Below, piece by piece: positions 47,415 to 56,420 of a DNA stretch of 64,000 bases. The DNA comes from Paenibacillus lautus NBRC 15380. Its GTDB lineage: Bacteria; Bacillota; Bacilli; Paenibacillales; Paenibacillaceae. The notes below the pieces were generated by a model. The model saw only the letters and a program-made list of their open reading frames with translations. It had not been told where the DNA came from and ran no database searches. The DNA is taken from the NCBI RefSeq assembly GCF_004000945.1, contig NZ_BIMF01000001.1, positions 1 to 64,000 on the forward strand. Direction: 5' to 3'. Every line of letters begins with the position of its first letter. The first letter of the stretch is position 1. The translations under genes and the position numbers were made by a program.

Positions 47415-49145
47415 TTAACATCCTCCGGCGTCCGTTATTTTACCATTTCGCGGTGGCGTCGCCTGCAGCAATGAAGCGGAAGAGGATGGAAAAACCTCGT
47501 TTGCAGGGAGCTGTACAACCTCCGGAGCGAATGATCCGCCAAAAATATGGCCGAATACTTCATCCACCGATTCTACCGGAATTACTCTCAAACCGCCGCT
47601 CAAATCCTGGAACAGCGTCTGCCAGTTGTCTTTAGGGATGATCACGCGGGTAGCACCTGCTTGAAATGCCGCCTCCACTTTAGCGATGACCCCGCCTATC
47701 GGTTTTACTTTTCCATGAATGCTCATCTCGCCGGTCATGGCGACCTTGTTATCGACTTCAATTCCTTTCATGGCGGATACGATTGCCGTGGCCATTGCAA
47801 TACCGGCGGAAGGACCGTCAATCGGTGTTCCTCCGGGGAAATTGATATGCAGTTCATAGTTTTTAGGCGTAAAGCCCATCGACCCCAGCACGGTTAGGAC
47901 ATTCTCGATCGAGCCTTTAGCCATGCTCTTGCGGCGCAGCTTGCGCGAGCCTCCGCCAAATTCCTCTTCATCGACAACCCCGGTGATATTGTAGGTACCC
48001 CGGCCCTTCTCGACAGGAACCGCAGATACTTCAATTTCAAGCAGTGCCCCCATATTCGGGCCATATACGGCCAATCCGTTGACTACGCCAATCTGAGGCT
48101 TCTCCGGTATTTTCCGGTCGGGCCTTGGCTGAAGCTGGCTGCTGCTGGCTACCCATTCCACATCCGCCGCTCGCAGCGAATCTCGCTTCTCCGTCAATGC
48201 AAGACCGGCTGCCAATTGAATCATATTGACCGCTTCCCGTCCGTTAGAGCAGTACTGCTTCACAACTTCAACCGCTTCAGGCGCTGCATTCAAACCAATT
48301 TTCTGAATGGCATCCTCTGCAATCCTTCCAATTTCTTCAGGCAAAAGCGGACGGAAAAAAATCTCCATGCAGCGTGAACGAAGCGCAGGAGCAATCTCTT
48401 CGGGCGAACGTGTCGTAGCACCCACCAGACGAAAGTCTGCTGGAAGGCCATTTTGAAAAATATCGTGTATATAGGCAGGTGTATTGGCATCCTCCGAATT
48501 ATAATATGCACTTTCGAGCAGCACCTTGCGGTCCTCCAGCACTTTTAAAAGCTTATTCATCTGAATCGGATGCAATTCCCCAATTTCATCAATAAACAGG
48601 ATCCCCCCATGGGCCTTGGTCACCGCTCCCGGCTTCGGCTGAGGAATGCCCGCTACCCCCATGGCACCGGCACCTTGATAAATCGGATCATGAACAGACC
48701 CGATGAGCGGATCGGCAATCCCGCGCTCGTCGAAGCGGGCCGTCGTGGCGTCAATCTCCGTGAACTTCGCGTCATATTTAAAAGGTGATTGCGGGTTCTT
48801 CTTGGCTTCCTCCATCACCACGCGGGCAGCAGCCGTCTTACCGACTCCCGGCGGGCCATATACAATCACGTGCTGGGGATTTGCGCTGCATAGCGCTGCC
48901 TTTAAGGCGCGCAAGCCGTCCTTTTGCCCCACGATGTCATCCATCGTTTGCGGCCTTGTTTTCTCAGCGAGCGGTTTCGTTAGCGATATCGACCGGAGTT
49001 TGCGGAGTTTATCGAGCTCCTTGCGCGATTCCCGATCCACCGCTGTTTTGCTTGTCTTCTGCCCGCGCAATAAATTCCAAAAATAAATGCCGATGATGAC
49101 CGCAAAAAACAGCTGCACCAGCATAATCACGATACTTAAATTCAC
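47415..49145 (-). CDS. lonB: Membrane-anchored ATP-dependent protease LonB
   Basis: A 576-residue Lon-like protease. An N-terminal hydrophobic helix (about 4-25) is the membrane or forespore anchor, the AAA module has Walker [10 protein letters not shown] near residue 97, and the protease domain has the catalytic Ser in DGPSAGIAM near residue 458 and Lys in GGVIAKVEAA. In B. subtilis LonB acts in the forespore. The last 40 residues are variable. The start is GTG after AGGAGG. It lies 84 bp before lon. Confidence 0.95.
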   Translation of the reverse strand: MNLSIVIMLVQLFFAVIIGIYFWNLLRGQKTSKTAVDRESRKELDKLRKLRSISLTKPLAEKTRPQTMDDIVGQKDGLRALKAALCSANPQHVIVYGPPGVGKTAAARVVMEEAKKNPQSPFKYDAKFTEIDATTARFDERGIADPLIGSVHDPIYQGAGAMGVAGIPQPKPGAVTKAHGGILFIDEIGELHPIQMNKLLKVLEDRKVLLESAYYNSEDANTPAYIHDIFQNGLPADFRLVGATTRSPEEIAPALRSRCMEIFFRPLLPEEIGRIAEDAIQKIGLNAAPEAVEVVKQYCSNGREAVNMIQLAAGLALTEKRDSLRAADVEWVASSSQLQPRPDRKIPEKPQIGVVNGLAVYGPNMGALLEIEVSAVPVEKGRGTYNITGVVDEEEFGGGSRKLRRKSMAKGSIENVLTVLGSMGFTPKNYELHINFPGGTPIDGPSAGIAMATAIVSAMKGIEVDNKVAMTGEMSIHGKVKPIGGVIAKVEAAFQAGATRVIIPKDNWQTLFQDLSGGLRVIPVESVDEVFGHIFGGSFAPEVVQLPANEVFPSSSASLLQATPPRNGKITDAGGC

Positions 49146-49671
49146 AAGTCATTCCTCCTGTACTCCATTATGTCTTCATCCAAACGTTAATACATGGTAG
49201 TATTGCCGATTCCTCGGATGGTAAAACGCTGGAGGGGGAACAAATTGTAAAAGAGGGGATGATTAGATTAGGATACATTGACGAAGCCGTAAAAAGCGAT
49301 GGTGAGACGCTCCCCGTACGTATCGTTCCTCCGATCGCTGTTGTTTCCAAATTTCATGAATGACGAGTACCAATGTAGAAATTCGGAAACAAAGGCGAAC
49401 GCATCCGCTTCTCCGGAATCGATTCGTCCGCTCCGCTGGTGCGGCGCATGGCATCCTTCTAAATCATGAGGGTGGGGAAGTGTGAGGGCTGAGCTTCATA
49501 ACAAAGAAGCTCGATTTAAGATCAAAAGACAAGGGACTGCAAAATACTGTGAACAGACCCTAAAAAATCTTACTTCTGTCAGAAATCAATGGATTACTTT
49601 ATTTGGTTCTGTTGTACTTTAATCCGTTTAAAGCCACGCCTTGGACTACTTAAACTCTTAAAAACAACAAA
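49146..49671. other. Intergenic, possible decayed coding sequence
   Basis: There is no complete gene in this 526-bp stretch. On the plus strand a frame open from the lonB side to the stop at about 49362 reads like real protein over about 60 codons (for example EGEQIVKEGMIRLGYIDEAV) but has no start codon with a ribosome binding site. The following 300 bp have frequent stops in all frames. I could not name a parent family. The lonB promoter should also lie at the left end. Confidence 0.35.
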
Positions 49672-49703
49672 ACAGCAGTCTCTTGAATCCAGAGACTGCC
49701 GTT
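49672..49703 (-). terminator. Terminator after ispG
   Basis: GCAGTCTCT pairs with AGAGACTGC around a 7-nt loop; flanking AAA/TTT extend the stem past one mismatch, with a T-rich tail on the minus strand. It lies about 40 bp after ispG. Confidence 0.75.
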
Positions 49704-49744
49704 TTTATATAAGCCGAGATATTCTTACAACTTAGTTATCCAGC

Positions 49745-50854
49745 TCAGACCGTGGATTTGTGCTTTCGGCCCGGGATTTCGCCCGTTTCCTCGTACACCT
49801 TCACGATATGATCGATTTCTTTCTTAAGCTCTTCAACCATGGTCTCTTCCGGTACCTTACGGATCATCTCTCCGTATCGGAACAGCAAACCTTCACCCCG
49901 AGCGCCGGCAATACCGATGTCGGCTTCTCTGGCCTCTCCGGGACCGTTTACGGCACAGCCGAGAACGGAAACCTTGATCGGGACTTTAATCTTCGAGATG
50001 TACTCCTCTACCTCATTGGCAATGGAGAACAAATCGATATCCAGCCGTCCGCAGGTCGGGCAAGATACCAAGGTTGCCGCATCCGAGATCAGACCGAAGG
50101 ATTTTAGCAGCTCCCGGCCGACCTTGATCTCTTCCACAGGATCGGCACTCAAGGAAATACGCATCGTGCTGCCGATTCCAAGGGACAACAGCGCGCCAAG
50201 TCCGGCGGCACTCTTGACGGTACCCGAGAACAGGGTACCTGCTTCGGTAATGCCCAGGTGAAGCGGGTACGGAATCACTTCTGCAGCCTTAGTGTAAGCT
50301 GCAATCGCCATCGGTACATCAGACGCTTTAAGCGAAACGATGATATCATGGAAATCCAGTTCTTCCAGGATTCCGATATGATACAAAGCGCTCTCGACCA
50401 TGGCTTCCGGTGTCGGGTACCCGTATTTTTCAAGGAGATGATTCTCCAAGGAACCGGCGTTAACCCCGATCCGAATCGGAATCCCCTTCTCTTTGCATGC
50501 TTTCACGACAGCTTCGACCTTTTCACGCTTACCGATGTTACCTGGATTGATCCGGACTTTATCGATACCGTTCTCGATCGCCATCAGGGCAAGTTTGTAG
50601 TTAAAATGAATGTCCGCCACAAGCGGAATATGAATGCGTTTCTTGATTTCCTTAATGGCCGCAGCTGCTTCCTCATTGTTCACCGTTACCCGAACGATCT
50701 GACATCCCGCTTCTTCCAGACGGAGTATCTCGGCAACGGTCGCCTCTACATCTGCTGTTTTGGTGGTGCACATGCTTTGAATAATGACTTCGTTCTTTCC
50801 CCCAATGGTAAGATTCCCCACCTTGACGGGCCGTGTGTCTTGTCTCAAAAACAT
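49745..50854 (-). CDS. ispG: HMBPP synthase IspG
   Basis: A 369-residue iron-sulfur enzyme of the MEP isoprenoid pathway that converts MEcPP to HMBPP. The [4Fe-4S] cysteines are in SCPTCGRLD and GCAVNGPGE in the C-terminal third; the TIM barrel fills the N-terminal part. The ATG at 50854 follows GGGAGAG by 8 bases; the in-frame TTG nine codons upstream lies before that site. It sits between clpX and lonB, away from other isoprenoid genes. Confidence 0.95.
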   Translation of the reverse strand: MFLRQDTRPVKVGNLTIGGKNEVIIQSMCTTKTADVEATVAEILRLEEAGCQIVRVTVNNEEAAAAIKEIKKRIHIPLVADIHFNYKLALMAIENGIDKVRINPGNIGKREKVEAVVKACKEKGIPIRIGVNAGSLENHLLEKYGYPTPEAMVESALYHIGILEELDFHDIIVSLKASDVPMAIAAYTKAAEVIPYPLHLGITEAGTLFSGTVKSAAGLGALLSLGIGSTMRISLSADPVEEIKVGRELLKSFGLISDAATLVSCPTCGRLDIDLFSIANEVEEYISKIKVPIKVSVLGCAVNGPGEAREADIGIAGARGEGLLFRYGEMIRKVPEETMVEELKKEIDHIVKVYEETGEIPGRKHKSTV

Positions 50855-50967
50855 GGTACGATCTCTCCCATATAACGCCAAAGCTCCACTCCAATCAACC
50901 CGACTGGGTATAATTGGAAGTGGAGAATCAACGTAGATTTATTCCACGTCTAATGTACTAGAGCACA

Positions 50968-52233
50968 TTAGGCGCTTTCTTCTTGTTTCTTGTCGTCTTC
51001 GTTACTTTTGGCTTGCAGTTCAGGAATCACTTTATCACGAACGACCTGCTCCGTAATGACGCAATCCTTAATGTCATCTCTGGACGGCACTTCGTACATC
51101 ACGTCCAGCATGATGCTTTCAATGATGGAACGCAGTCCGCGCGCACCGGTATTGCGCTTAATAGCTTCGCGGGCAATCTCTTCTAACGCGCCTGGCTCAA
51201 ATTTGAGGTTTACGTTGTCAAATTCAAGCAGCTTTTGGTACTGCTTCGTCAGCGCGTTTTTCGGCTCGGACAGAATTCGTACCAATGTTGCCTCATCCAG
51301 CGGTTCGAGCGTAGACACAACAGGCAGACGACCGACGAACTCCGGAATCAAGCCGAATTTCAGCAGATCTTCCGGCAGAACCATCGTCAGGTATTCACCT
51401 GGCTTAAGATCCTTCTGGTTTTCTCCGGATGCATTAAAGCCGATGACCTTTTTACCGATCCGGCGTTTAATATACTGCTCCAGCCCGTCAAATGCTCCGC
51501 CGCAAATAAACAGGATGTTCGTAGTATCGATTTGGATGAATTCCTGATGCGGATGCTTGCGTCCACCTTGCGGAGGCACGGAAGCAACGGTGCCTTCAAG
51601 AATTTTCAGCAGGGCCTGCTGAACCCCTTCACCGGAAACGTCACGAGTAATGGACGGATTCTCCGATTTACGAGCCACTTTATCGATCTCATCAATATAG
51701 ATAATGCCGCGTTCCGCTTTTTCCACATCATAATCCGCTGCTTGAATCAGCTTCAGCAGAATGTTCTCAACATCCTCACCTACGTAACCAGCTTCGGTCA
51801 GTGAAGTTGCATCGGCGATAGCAAACGGCACGTTGAGAATTTTGGCCATGGTTTGCGCGAGCAATGTTTTACCGGAACCTGTAGGTCCGAGCAGCAAAAT
51901 ATTACTCTTTTGCAATTCAACATCCTCAATTTTGCTCTGGGTGTTGATACGTTTATAGTGGTTATACACGGCGACGGAAAGGGATTTCTTCGCTTGATCC
52001 TGACCGATTACATATTGATCCAGAATGTCACGAATATCACGTGGTTTCGGAATATCCTTCAGATCCACTTCTTCCTCATGGCCGAGTTCTTCCTCAACGA
52101 TCTCTGAACACAAGTCAATGCACTCGTCACATATATAAACACCGGGCCCCGCAACCAGCTTGCGGACCTGCTCCTGCGATTTTCCGCAGAAGGAGCACTT
52201 CAGCTGCCCTTTGTCATCGTTAAATTTAAACAT
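50968..52233 (-). CDS. clpX: ClpX ATPase subunit
   Basis: A 421-residue unfoldase of the ClpXP protease. The N-terminal C4 zinc domain (CSFCG and CDEC, residues 15-40) binds adaptors and substrates. Walker A GPTGSGKT is near residue 117 and DEIDK near residue 180; the ClpP-contact loop IGF is at KKVIGFNAS near residue 268. It lies 14 bp after clpP. Confidence 0.97.
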   Translation of the reverse strand: MFKFNDDKGQLKCSFCGKSQEQVRKLVAGPGVYICDECIDLCSEIVEEELGHEEEVDLKDIPKPRDIRDILDQYVIGQDQAKKSLSVAVYNHYKRINTQSKIEDVELQKSNILLLGPTGSGKTLLAQTMAKILNVPFAIADATSLTEAGYVGEDVENILLKLIQAADYDVEKAERGIIYIDEIDKVARKSENPSITRDVSGEGVQQALLKILEGTVASVPPQGGRKHPHQEFIQIDTTNILFICGGAFDGLEQYIKRRIGKKVIGFNASGENQKDLKPGEYLTMVLPEDLLKFGLIPEFVGRLPVVSTLEPLDEATLVRILSEPKNALTKQYQKLLEFDNVNLKFEPGALEEIAREAIKRNTGARGLRSIIESIMLDVMYEVPSRDDIKDCVITEQVVRDKVIPELQAKSNEDDKKQEESA

Positions 52234-52247
52234 GCTTTTACCACCCC

Positions 52248-52838
52248 TTAAGATTTGGTCGGTGAAGACAGAACATCATCAATTATACCGTACGCCTTCG
52301 CTTCCTCCGCGCTCATGAAAAAGTCGCGGTCCGTATCGCGTTCGATTTTTTCAAGGGGCTGACCCGTGCGCTCCACATAGATTTGATTCAGCTTATGTCT
52401 GGTCTTGATGATCCAATCTGCATGGATTTGGATATCGGATGCCTGGCCTTGAATACCTCCGAGCGGCTGATGAATCATCACTTCACTGTTCTCGAGAGCA
52501 TAGCGTTTGCCTGGCGCTCCTGCAGTAAGCAACAGTGATCCCATGCTGGCAGCCATACCAACGCAAATCGTGGACACATCAGGCTTGATCAACTGCATCG
52601 TATCATATATACCCATCCCGGCTGTAACCGAACCGCCAGGGGAATTGATGTACAAAGAGATGTCTTTTTCCGGATCTTCCGCAGCTAGAAACAGAAGCTG
52701 GGCAATGACAAGATTGGCAACATCGTCATCGATCGCACTGCTGAGGAATATTATGCGATCCTTCAGTAATCTTGAGTAGATATCGTAAGATCTTTCGCCT
52801 CGACTGGTTTGTTCCACAACCATAGGTACAAGACTCAT
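52248..52838 (-). CDS. clpP: ClpP protease subunit
   Basis: A 196-residue serine protease with the complete triad Ser98 (GMAASMGS), His123 (MIHQPLGG) and Asp172. Forms the ClpXP/ClpCP barrel. It is directly upstream of clpX, an arrangement common outside Bacillus (in B. subtilis clpP is elsewhere). Its promoter shows no CtsR operator that I can recognise. Confidence 0.97.
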   Translation of the reverse strand: MSLVPMVVEQTSRGERSYDIYSRLLKDRIIFLSSAIDDDVANLVIAQLLFLAAEDPEKDISLYINSPGGSVTAGMGIYDTMQLIKPDVSTICVGMAASMGSLLLTAGAPGKRYALENSEVMIHQPLGGIQGQASDIQIHADWIIKTRHKLNQIYVERTGQPLEKIERDTDRDFFMSAEEAKAYGIIDDVLSSPTKS

Positions 52839-52887
52839 GCGACCAACCTCTTTTCCTTGAAAAATATACTACAGCGTTACAAAAGTT

Positions 52888-52916
52888 ATTCTAACATGTT
52901 CACAGCACGATGTCAT
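52888..52916 (-). promoter_or_regulatory. Promoter of clpP-clpX
   Basis: ATGACA (-35, 52911-52916) and TAGAAT (-10, 52888-52893) with 17-bp spacing on the minus strand, each one base from consensus. The leader is about 45 nt. Confidence 0.65.
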
Positions 52917-53046
52917 TTTTTAACCCTGCTTACATTCTATGAACTTGCCAAGAATTATATCCTGCCAACTTGTCTCATTATGTATGTCGAAATTAATAAC
53001 CAATTCATGTCACAATTAGTAGTAAATTGGCTATTCTTAGTTAAAA

Positions 53047-53077
53047 ATAAGGCACGCATGAAATGTACGTGCCTTAT
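53047..53077 (-). terminator. Terminator after tig
   Basis: A perfect 10-bp stem (ATAAGGCACG / CGTGCCTTAT) with an 11-nt loop followed by TTTTT on the minus strand, 37 bp after tig. The 130 bp between it and the clpP promoter are AT-rich with no visible gene. Confidence 0.8.
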
Positions 53078-53113
53078 CTAATGTGAGGGCAGCTTTTCGC
53101 AGCTGCCTATTTA

Positions 53114-54436
53114 TTATTCTTCAGTTGCTTCTTTCTTCTCAACAGGAGCGCCTTCTACGCTGTTTTCCAGCAAGAAGTCGATTGTTTTGCGAAGAAGCAG
53201 TTCTTCACGAAGGCTGTCAAGGGAACCGTTAGCACCCAGGATGCTGCGGATTTCATCGGCAGGACGTTTGTACGTGTCAGCCATGTTTTCCAGCTCTTTG
53301 TTGATTTCCTCTTCAGATACTTCGAGTTTTTCTTCTTTTGCGATTTGCTCAAGCACGAGGTTGTTGCGAACGCGTTTTGCAGCATCGTCTTTCATTTGAC
53401 CTTCCAGATCGGCATTCGTTTGGCCGGAGAAGCTAAGGAACATTTCCAGGTTCATGCCTTGCTGGCGAAGACGGTTGTCGAAATCGCGCATCATGTTTTG
53501 AACTTCGGATTGAATCATAGCGTCAGGAATTTCAACTTCAGCGTTGGCTGCTGCTTTTTCAACGGCTTCGTTCTCACGAACGCCTTGTGCTTCTTGCTCC
53601 TTGCGAGTCAGCAATTGTTTCTTCAGATCTTCCTTGTACTCATCAAGCGTGTCGAATTCACTTACGTCTTTAGCGAATTCATCATCCAGCTCAGGAAGCT
53701 GTTTGCGTTTGATTTCGTGAACTTTCACTTTGAAGATCGCTTGTTTGTTAGCCAATTCTTCAGCATGGTAAGTTTCAGGGAATGTCACTTCCACGTCTTT
53801 GAAGTCTCCAGTAGCCATTCCGATCACTTGGTCTTCAAAGCCTGGAATGAATGTGTTGCTTCCAAGCTCAAGGGAATAACGCTCAGCTTGTCCACCTTCG
53901 AAAGGAACGCCGTCAACGGAACCGTCAAAATCAATCACAACGATATCGCCAGACTGGGAAGTACCTTCGTCGATAACGGTAAGCTCAGCATGACGTTGTT
54001 GCAGACGCACGAGCTCTTCGCTCAGTTCCTCGTCGGAAACTTCTGCAGCTACTGCAGCAACTTCGATACCTTTGTATTCGCCAAGTTTAACTTCTGGTTT
54101 CACAGTTACTCTTGCTTTGAACTTGAAAGTTTCGCCTTTAGCGAATTGCTCGATGTCCACTTCCGGACGATCCACAGGGAAGATATCCGCTTGTTCTACA
54201 GCTTCGCTGTATACTTCTGGAAGAAGGATGTCGATTGCATCCTGGTACAAGCTCTCAACGCCAAAGCGAGCTTCGAAGATTGAGCGAGGTACTTTACCTT
54301 TACGGAATCCAGGTACATTTGCTTTTTTAGCTACTTTATTAAAAGCTTTGTCGAGGGCGGATGCAACGCGCTCCGCATCAACCTCAACGTCAAGAACGCC
54401 AAGGTTCTTCTCTATTTTTTCCCAAGTTGCTTTCAT
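53114..54436 (-). CDS. tig: Trigger factor
   Basis: A 440-residue ribosome-bound chaperone and prolyl isomerase. The ribosome-binding signature FRKGKVPRS is near residue 43, the FKBP domain (about 150-245) has GDIVVIDFDGSVDG, and the helical C-terminal arms follow. Full length. It is separated from the upstream gene by its own promoter and from clpP by a terminator. Confidence 0.97.
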   Translation of the reverse strand: MKATWEKIEKNLGVLDVEVDAERVASALDKAFNKVAKKANVPGFRKGKVPRSIFEARFGVESLYQDAIDILLPEVYSEAVEQADIFPVDRPEVDIEQFAKGETFKFKARVTVKPEVKLGEYKGIEVAAVAAEVSDEELSEELVRLQQRHAELTVIDEGTSQSGDIVVIDFDGSVDGVPFEGGQAERYSLELGSNTFIPGFEDQVIGMATGDFKDVEVTFPETYHAEELANKQAIFKVKVHEIKRKQLPELDDEFAKDVSEFDTLDEYKEDLKKQLLTRKEQEAQGVRENEAVEKAAANAEVEIPDAMIQSEVQNMMRDFDNRLRQQGMNLEMFLSFSGQTNADLEGQMKDDAAKRVRNNLVLEQIAKEEKLEVSEEEINKELENMADTYKRPADEIRSILGANGSLDSLREELLLRKTIDFLLENSVEGAPVEKKEATEE

Positions 54437-54506
54437 TTATGCTTTCCCCTCCAAAATAATTCACGTGGTCGACGCAATAATGTATCACGTACCGAATAAC
54501 CACTAT

Positions 54507-54535
54507 AGTATAAACAACATTAAATTCTTTTTCAA
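54507..54535 (-). promoter_or_regulatory. Promoter of tig
   Basis: TTGAAA (-35, 54530-54535) and TATACT (-10, 54507-54512) with 17-bp spacing on the minus strand, about 70 bp before the tig start. Confidence 0.7.
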
Positions 54536-54581
54536 GGGCGAACCCTTATGCTACGATACCGTAAACGTTTTCCAACTCTGG

Positions 54582-55514
54582 CTAATCTTCCACACCAGCA
54601 GCAACAAATTGCTTCAGAGATCGGTAGGCTCCCTCATATCGGAACCGCATGGTGTCCGTGATGCCGTAGAGCGGGCGGATTTCCTCCTCATTGCGAAACC
54701 CTTTCAGACTCTCCGATACAATGTCATGCAGCGCAGCCGCCCATATGTCAAGCGTGGATTCTTCTTCATCCAGCATGGAATGGTAATCTTCGGTGCCGTA
54801 AATCGCCATGATGAACTGAGACCATAATTCCTGTGCAAAATAAAACAGTGTCGGCTCATGCACCTCAGTCTGATCGGCAACACGCTCCAAAATTTTTGTA
54901 ATGGCGTCCGGGAAACTTCCCGGATCCAGGGGAACCGTATCGATCTCAATCTCGACGGCTTCCTGCCCGCGATGAAGGCTCACATGCCCTTCCATTCCTC
55001 TTCTCCGGAGCGTTTGCAGCACCCGAAATTGCAGCAGCGGATGAAGCGGCGTATCATGCAGCCACTCGACCAAAATAGCGTCGATCTCCGGACGGTCCAA
55101 ATAAGCAAGCTGTTCCAGCGCCAAAATGGTCTGCTCCGTCAGCGGTCCGTTCATGACCGAAGCCAGCAGCTTGTCGGCATATCCGGCATCCTGGGCAACT
55201 TTGTCCCTAACCATCTGCCTCGCCATTTCCGCTTCGTCCGGATCATCCTCCTCGGGCTCTGCTTCGGAATCATCCGAACGGGGTACAGCCTGTTCCGGAA
55301 ATGCAGCTTCAAGCCAGTCGAGGAGCGAATTCCACTCTTCATAATGCCGTTCATTCTGTCCGCCGCATTTCTGCAGAAAGCGCAGAACCTCCATCGCTTC
55401 ACCGTAACGTTCATTCTCGAGCATAACCGTAAGCTGAATCTGGTAATAATCCAGCGTCTTCGGAAACAGGATGATGTTCTTGTCCTCTTGTTCTTGGGAG
55501 TAAGAGTCCTTGAT
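54582..55514 (-). CDS. YsoA-position helical protein, apparent AUC start
   Basis: A 310-residue protein (counted from the codon at 55514), helical and acidic, with a low-complexity Glu/Asp stretch near residues 80-100. It occupies the place of B. subtilis ysoA, a TPR-type gene upstream of tig; TPR-like helix pairs are plausible but no clear repeat can be read. The only in-frame ATG near the start (55424) has no ribosome binding site and would cut off 30 well-formed residues (KDSYSQEQEDKN onward). AGGAGG stands 7 bases before an in-frame ATC at 55514, and a TAG lies six codons upstream of that, so translation seems to begin at AUC. Function unknown. Confidence 0.7.
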   Translation of the reverse strand: MKDSYSQEQEDKNIILFPKTLDYYQIQLTVMLENERYGEAMEVLRFLQKCGGQNERHYEEWNSLLDWLEAAFPEQAVPRSDDSEAEPEEDDPDEAEMARQMVRDKVAQDAGYADKLLASVMNGPLTEQTILALEQLAYLDRPEIDAILVEWLHDTPLHPLLQFRVLQTLRRRGMEGHVSLHRGQEAVEIEIDTVPLDPGSFPDAITKILERVADQTEVHEPTLFYFAQELWSQFIMAIYGTEDYHSMLDEEESTLDIWAAALHDIVSESLKGFRNEEEIRPLYGITDTMRFRYEGAYRSLKQFVAAGVED

Positions 55515-55516
55515 AA

Positions 55517-55580
55517 GGACACCTCCTTTCTAGTCCTGTTTTTCGTATTCGTTGATTATAGCATATGTACTGCCAAGTTT
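55517..55580 (-). promoter_or_regulatory. Promoter and RBS of the ysoA-position gene
   Basis: An extended -10 (TGC then TATAAT, 55555-55560) with a weak -35 (TTTAAA) 17 bp upstream on the minus strand. The roughly 34-nt leader contains AGGAGG, complementary to 16S rRNA, 7 bases before the ATC codon. Confidence 0.6.
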
Positions 55581-55581
55581 A

Positions 55582-55607
55582 AAAAAGGACGCACGGCCTG
55601 CGTCTTT
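55582..55607. terminator. Hairpin upstream of the ysoA-position gene
   Basis: GACGCA/TGCGTC hairpin with A-rich and T-rich flanks (six T on the minus side). No minus-strand gene lies close upstream, so it may end read-through transcription from the right. Confidence 0.45.
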
Positions 55608-55732
55608 CAAGCACCTGGCAACATAAAGACGACGATTCCCATTCATTTTTTGCGTATATTTTATCAATATAACCCGATATGATACTCGAATAATCTCGCA
55701 AATCCAAAAATCTTTGCATCTTAAAATAATGA

Positions 55733-55761
55733 TTGAATTTCTCCGACGTATGTGATAATAT
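55733..55761 (+). promoter_or_regulatory. Promoter of the tRNA-Arg gene
   Basis: TTGAAT (-35, 55733-55738) and TAATAT (-10, 55756-55761) with 17-bp spacing, about 25 bp upstream of the mature tRNA. Confidence 0.5.
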
Positions 55762-55785
55762 ATTTTTTGCTTGAAAAATTTCTAT

Positions 55786-55850
<65 letters not shown>

Positions 55851-55859
<9 letters not shown>

Positions 55860-56123
55860 TAAAAAGGCACCGCCTCTTAGGGGCGGTGTTTTTGCGTCCA
55901 TGGGGATGAGAACCCCTGGTAGGGGGGGCGTCGGAGCCTATGCTTCGGAAGGATTGCTGCGCAGTCGGCCTGTAAGGCCGTATCCCTTCTGGGACGTAAA
56001 AAGGCACCGCCTCTTAGGGGCGGTGTTTTTGCGTCCATGGGGATGAGAACCCCTGGTAGGGGTTCGTCGGAGCCTACGCTTCGTTAGGACTACTTCGCAG
56101 TCGGCCTGCAAGGCCGTATCCCT
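55851..56123 (+). repeat. 137-bp tandem duplication of tRNA end and terminator
   Basis: Two imperfect copies (55851-55987 and 55988-56123). Each begins with the last bases of the tRNA-Arg gene (CTTCTGGGACGT context), includes the terminator hairpin, a GGGG..CCCC-rich segment, a TCGGAGCCTA..CTTCG segment and a GGCC..GGCC hairpin, and ends in TATCCCTT, where the next tRNA-end fragment begins. A third, broken start (TCTGAGGTAC) lies at 56124. The first 70 bp of the two copies are identical; differences cluster in the second half. Confidence 0.85.
55868..55893 (+). terminator. Terminator of tRNA-Arg
   Basis: CACCGCC pairs with GGCGGTG around a 7-nt loop, followed by five T. The second copy of this hairpin is at 56005-56030 inside the duplicated unit. 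Confidence 0.85.
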
Positions 56124-56183
56124 TCTGAGGTACAGTCGGGCATATGACTCCATAGCAGTGCCCCAACATCCCACCACAAACTC

Positions 56184-56367
56184 TAACGGACCATAGGATC
56201 GTTATTTCAGAAAAAACGGTCCAATTTAGAATTTAACGGACACCACAGCCGTTATTTAGCTAATTCACAGGCAAATTACCCTCTTTTTTCGTAAATAACG
56301 GCCTTCAGGTCCGCTACCATATCTGTAGGAGTGTTTTTCCCCCAATTAACGGCTCCTGAGTCCGTTA
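56184..56367. repeat. Array of four TAACGG-N9-CCGTTA palindromes
   Basis: Four 21-nt inverted repeats at 56184-56204, 56234-56254, 56296-56316 and 56347-56367. Copies 2 and 4 are perfect 6-bp arms around 9 nt; copy 3 has one mismatch and copy 1 one or two. Spacing between starts is 50, 62 and 51 bp. The flanks (often ATTT or AAAT) also resemble each other. They lie downstream of the helicase gene and could be RNA hairpins or binding sites for a dimeric protein. Confidence 0.75.
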
Positions 56368-56420
56368 AGGCAACGCAGCCCTCACCACTTGCTCTACATC
56401 TTCTGCAAACAGTCGGTGTA

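Noticed and set aside
47330..52920. CtsR or CIRCE operators before lon, clpX or clpP
   Set aside because: I looked for tandem GGTCAAA heptads and for CIRCE palindromes upstream of these genes and found none.
55151..55522. GTG start inside the ribosome binding site of the ysoA-position gene
   Set aside because: It opens a different frame with basic, low-quality sequence overlapping the real coding frame.
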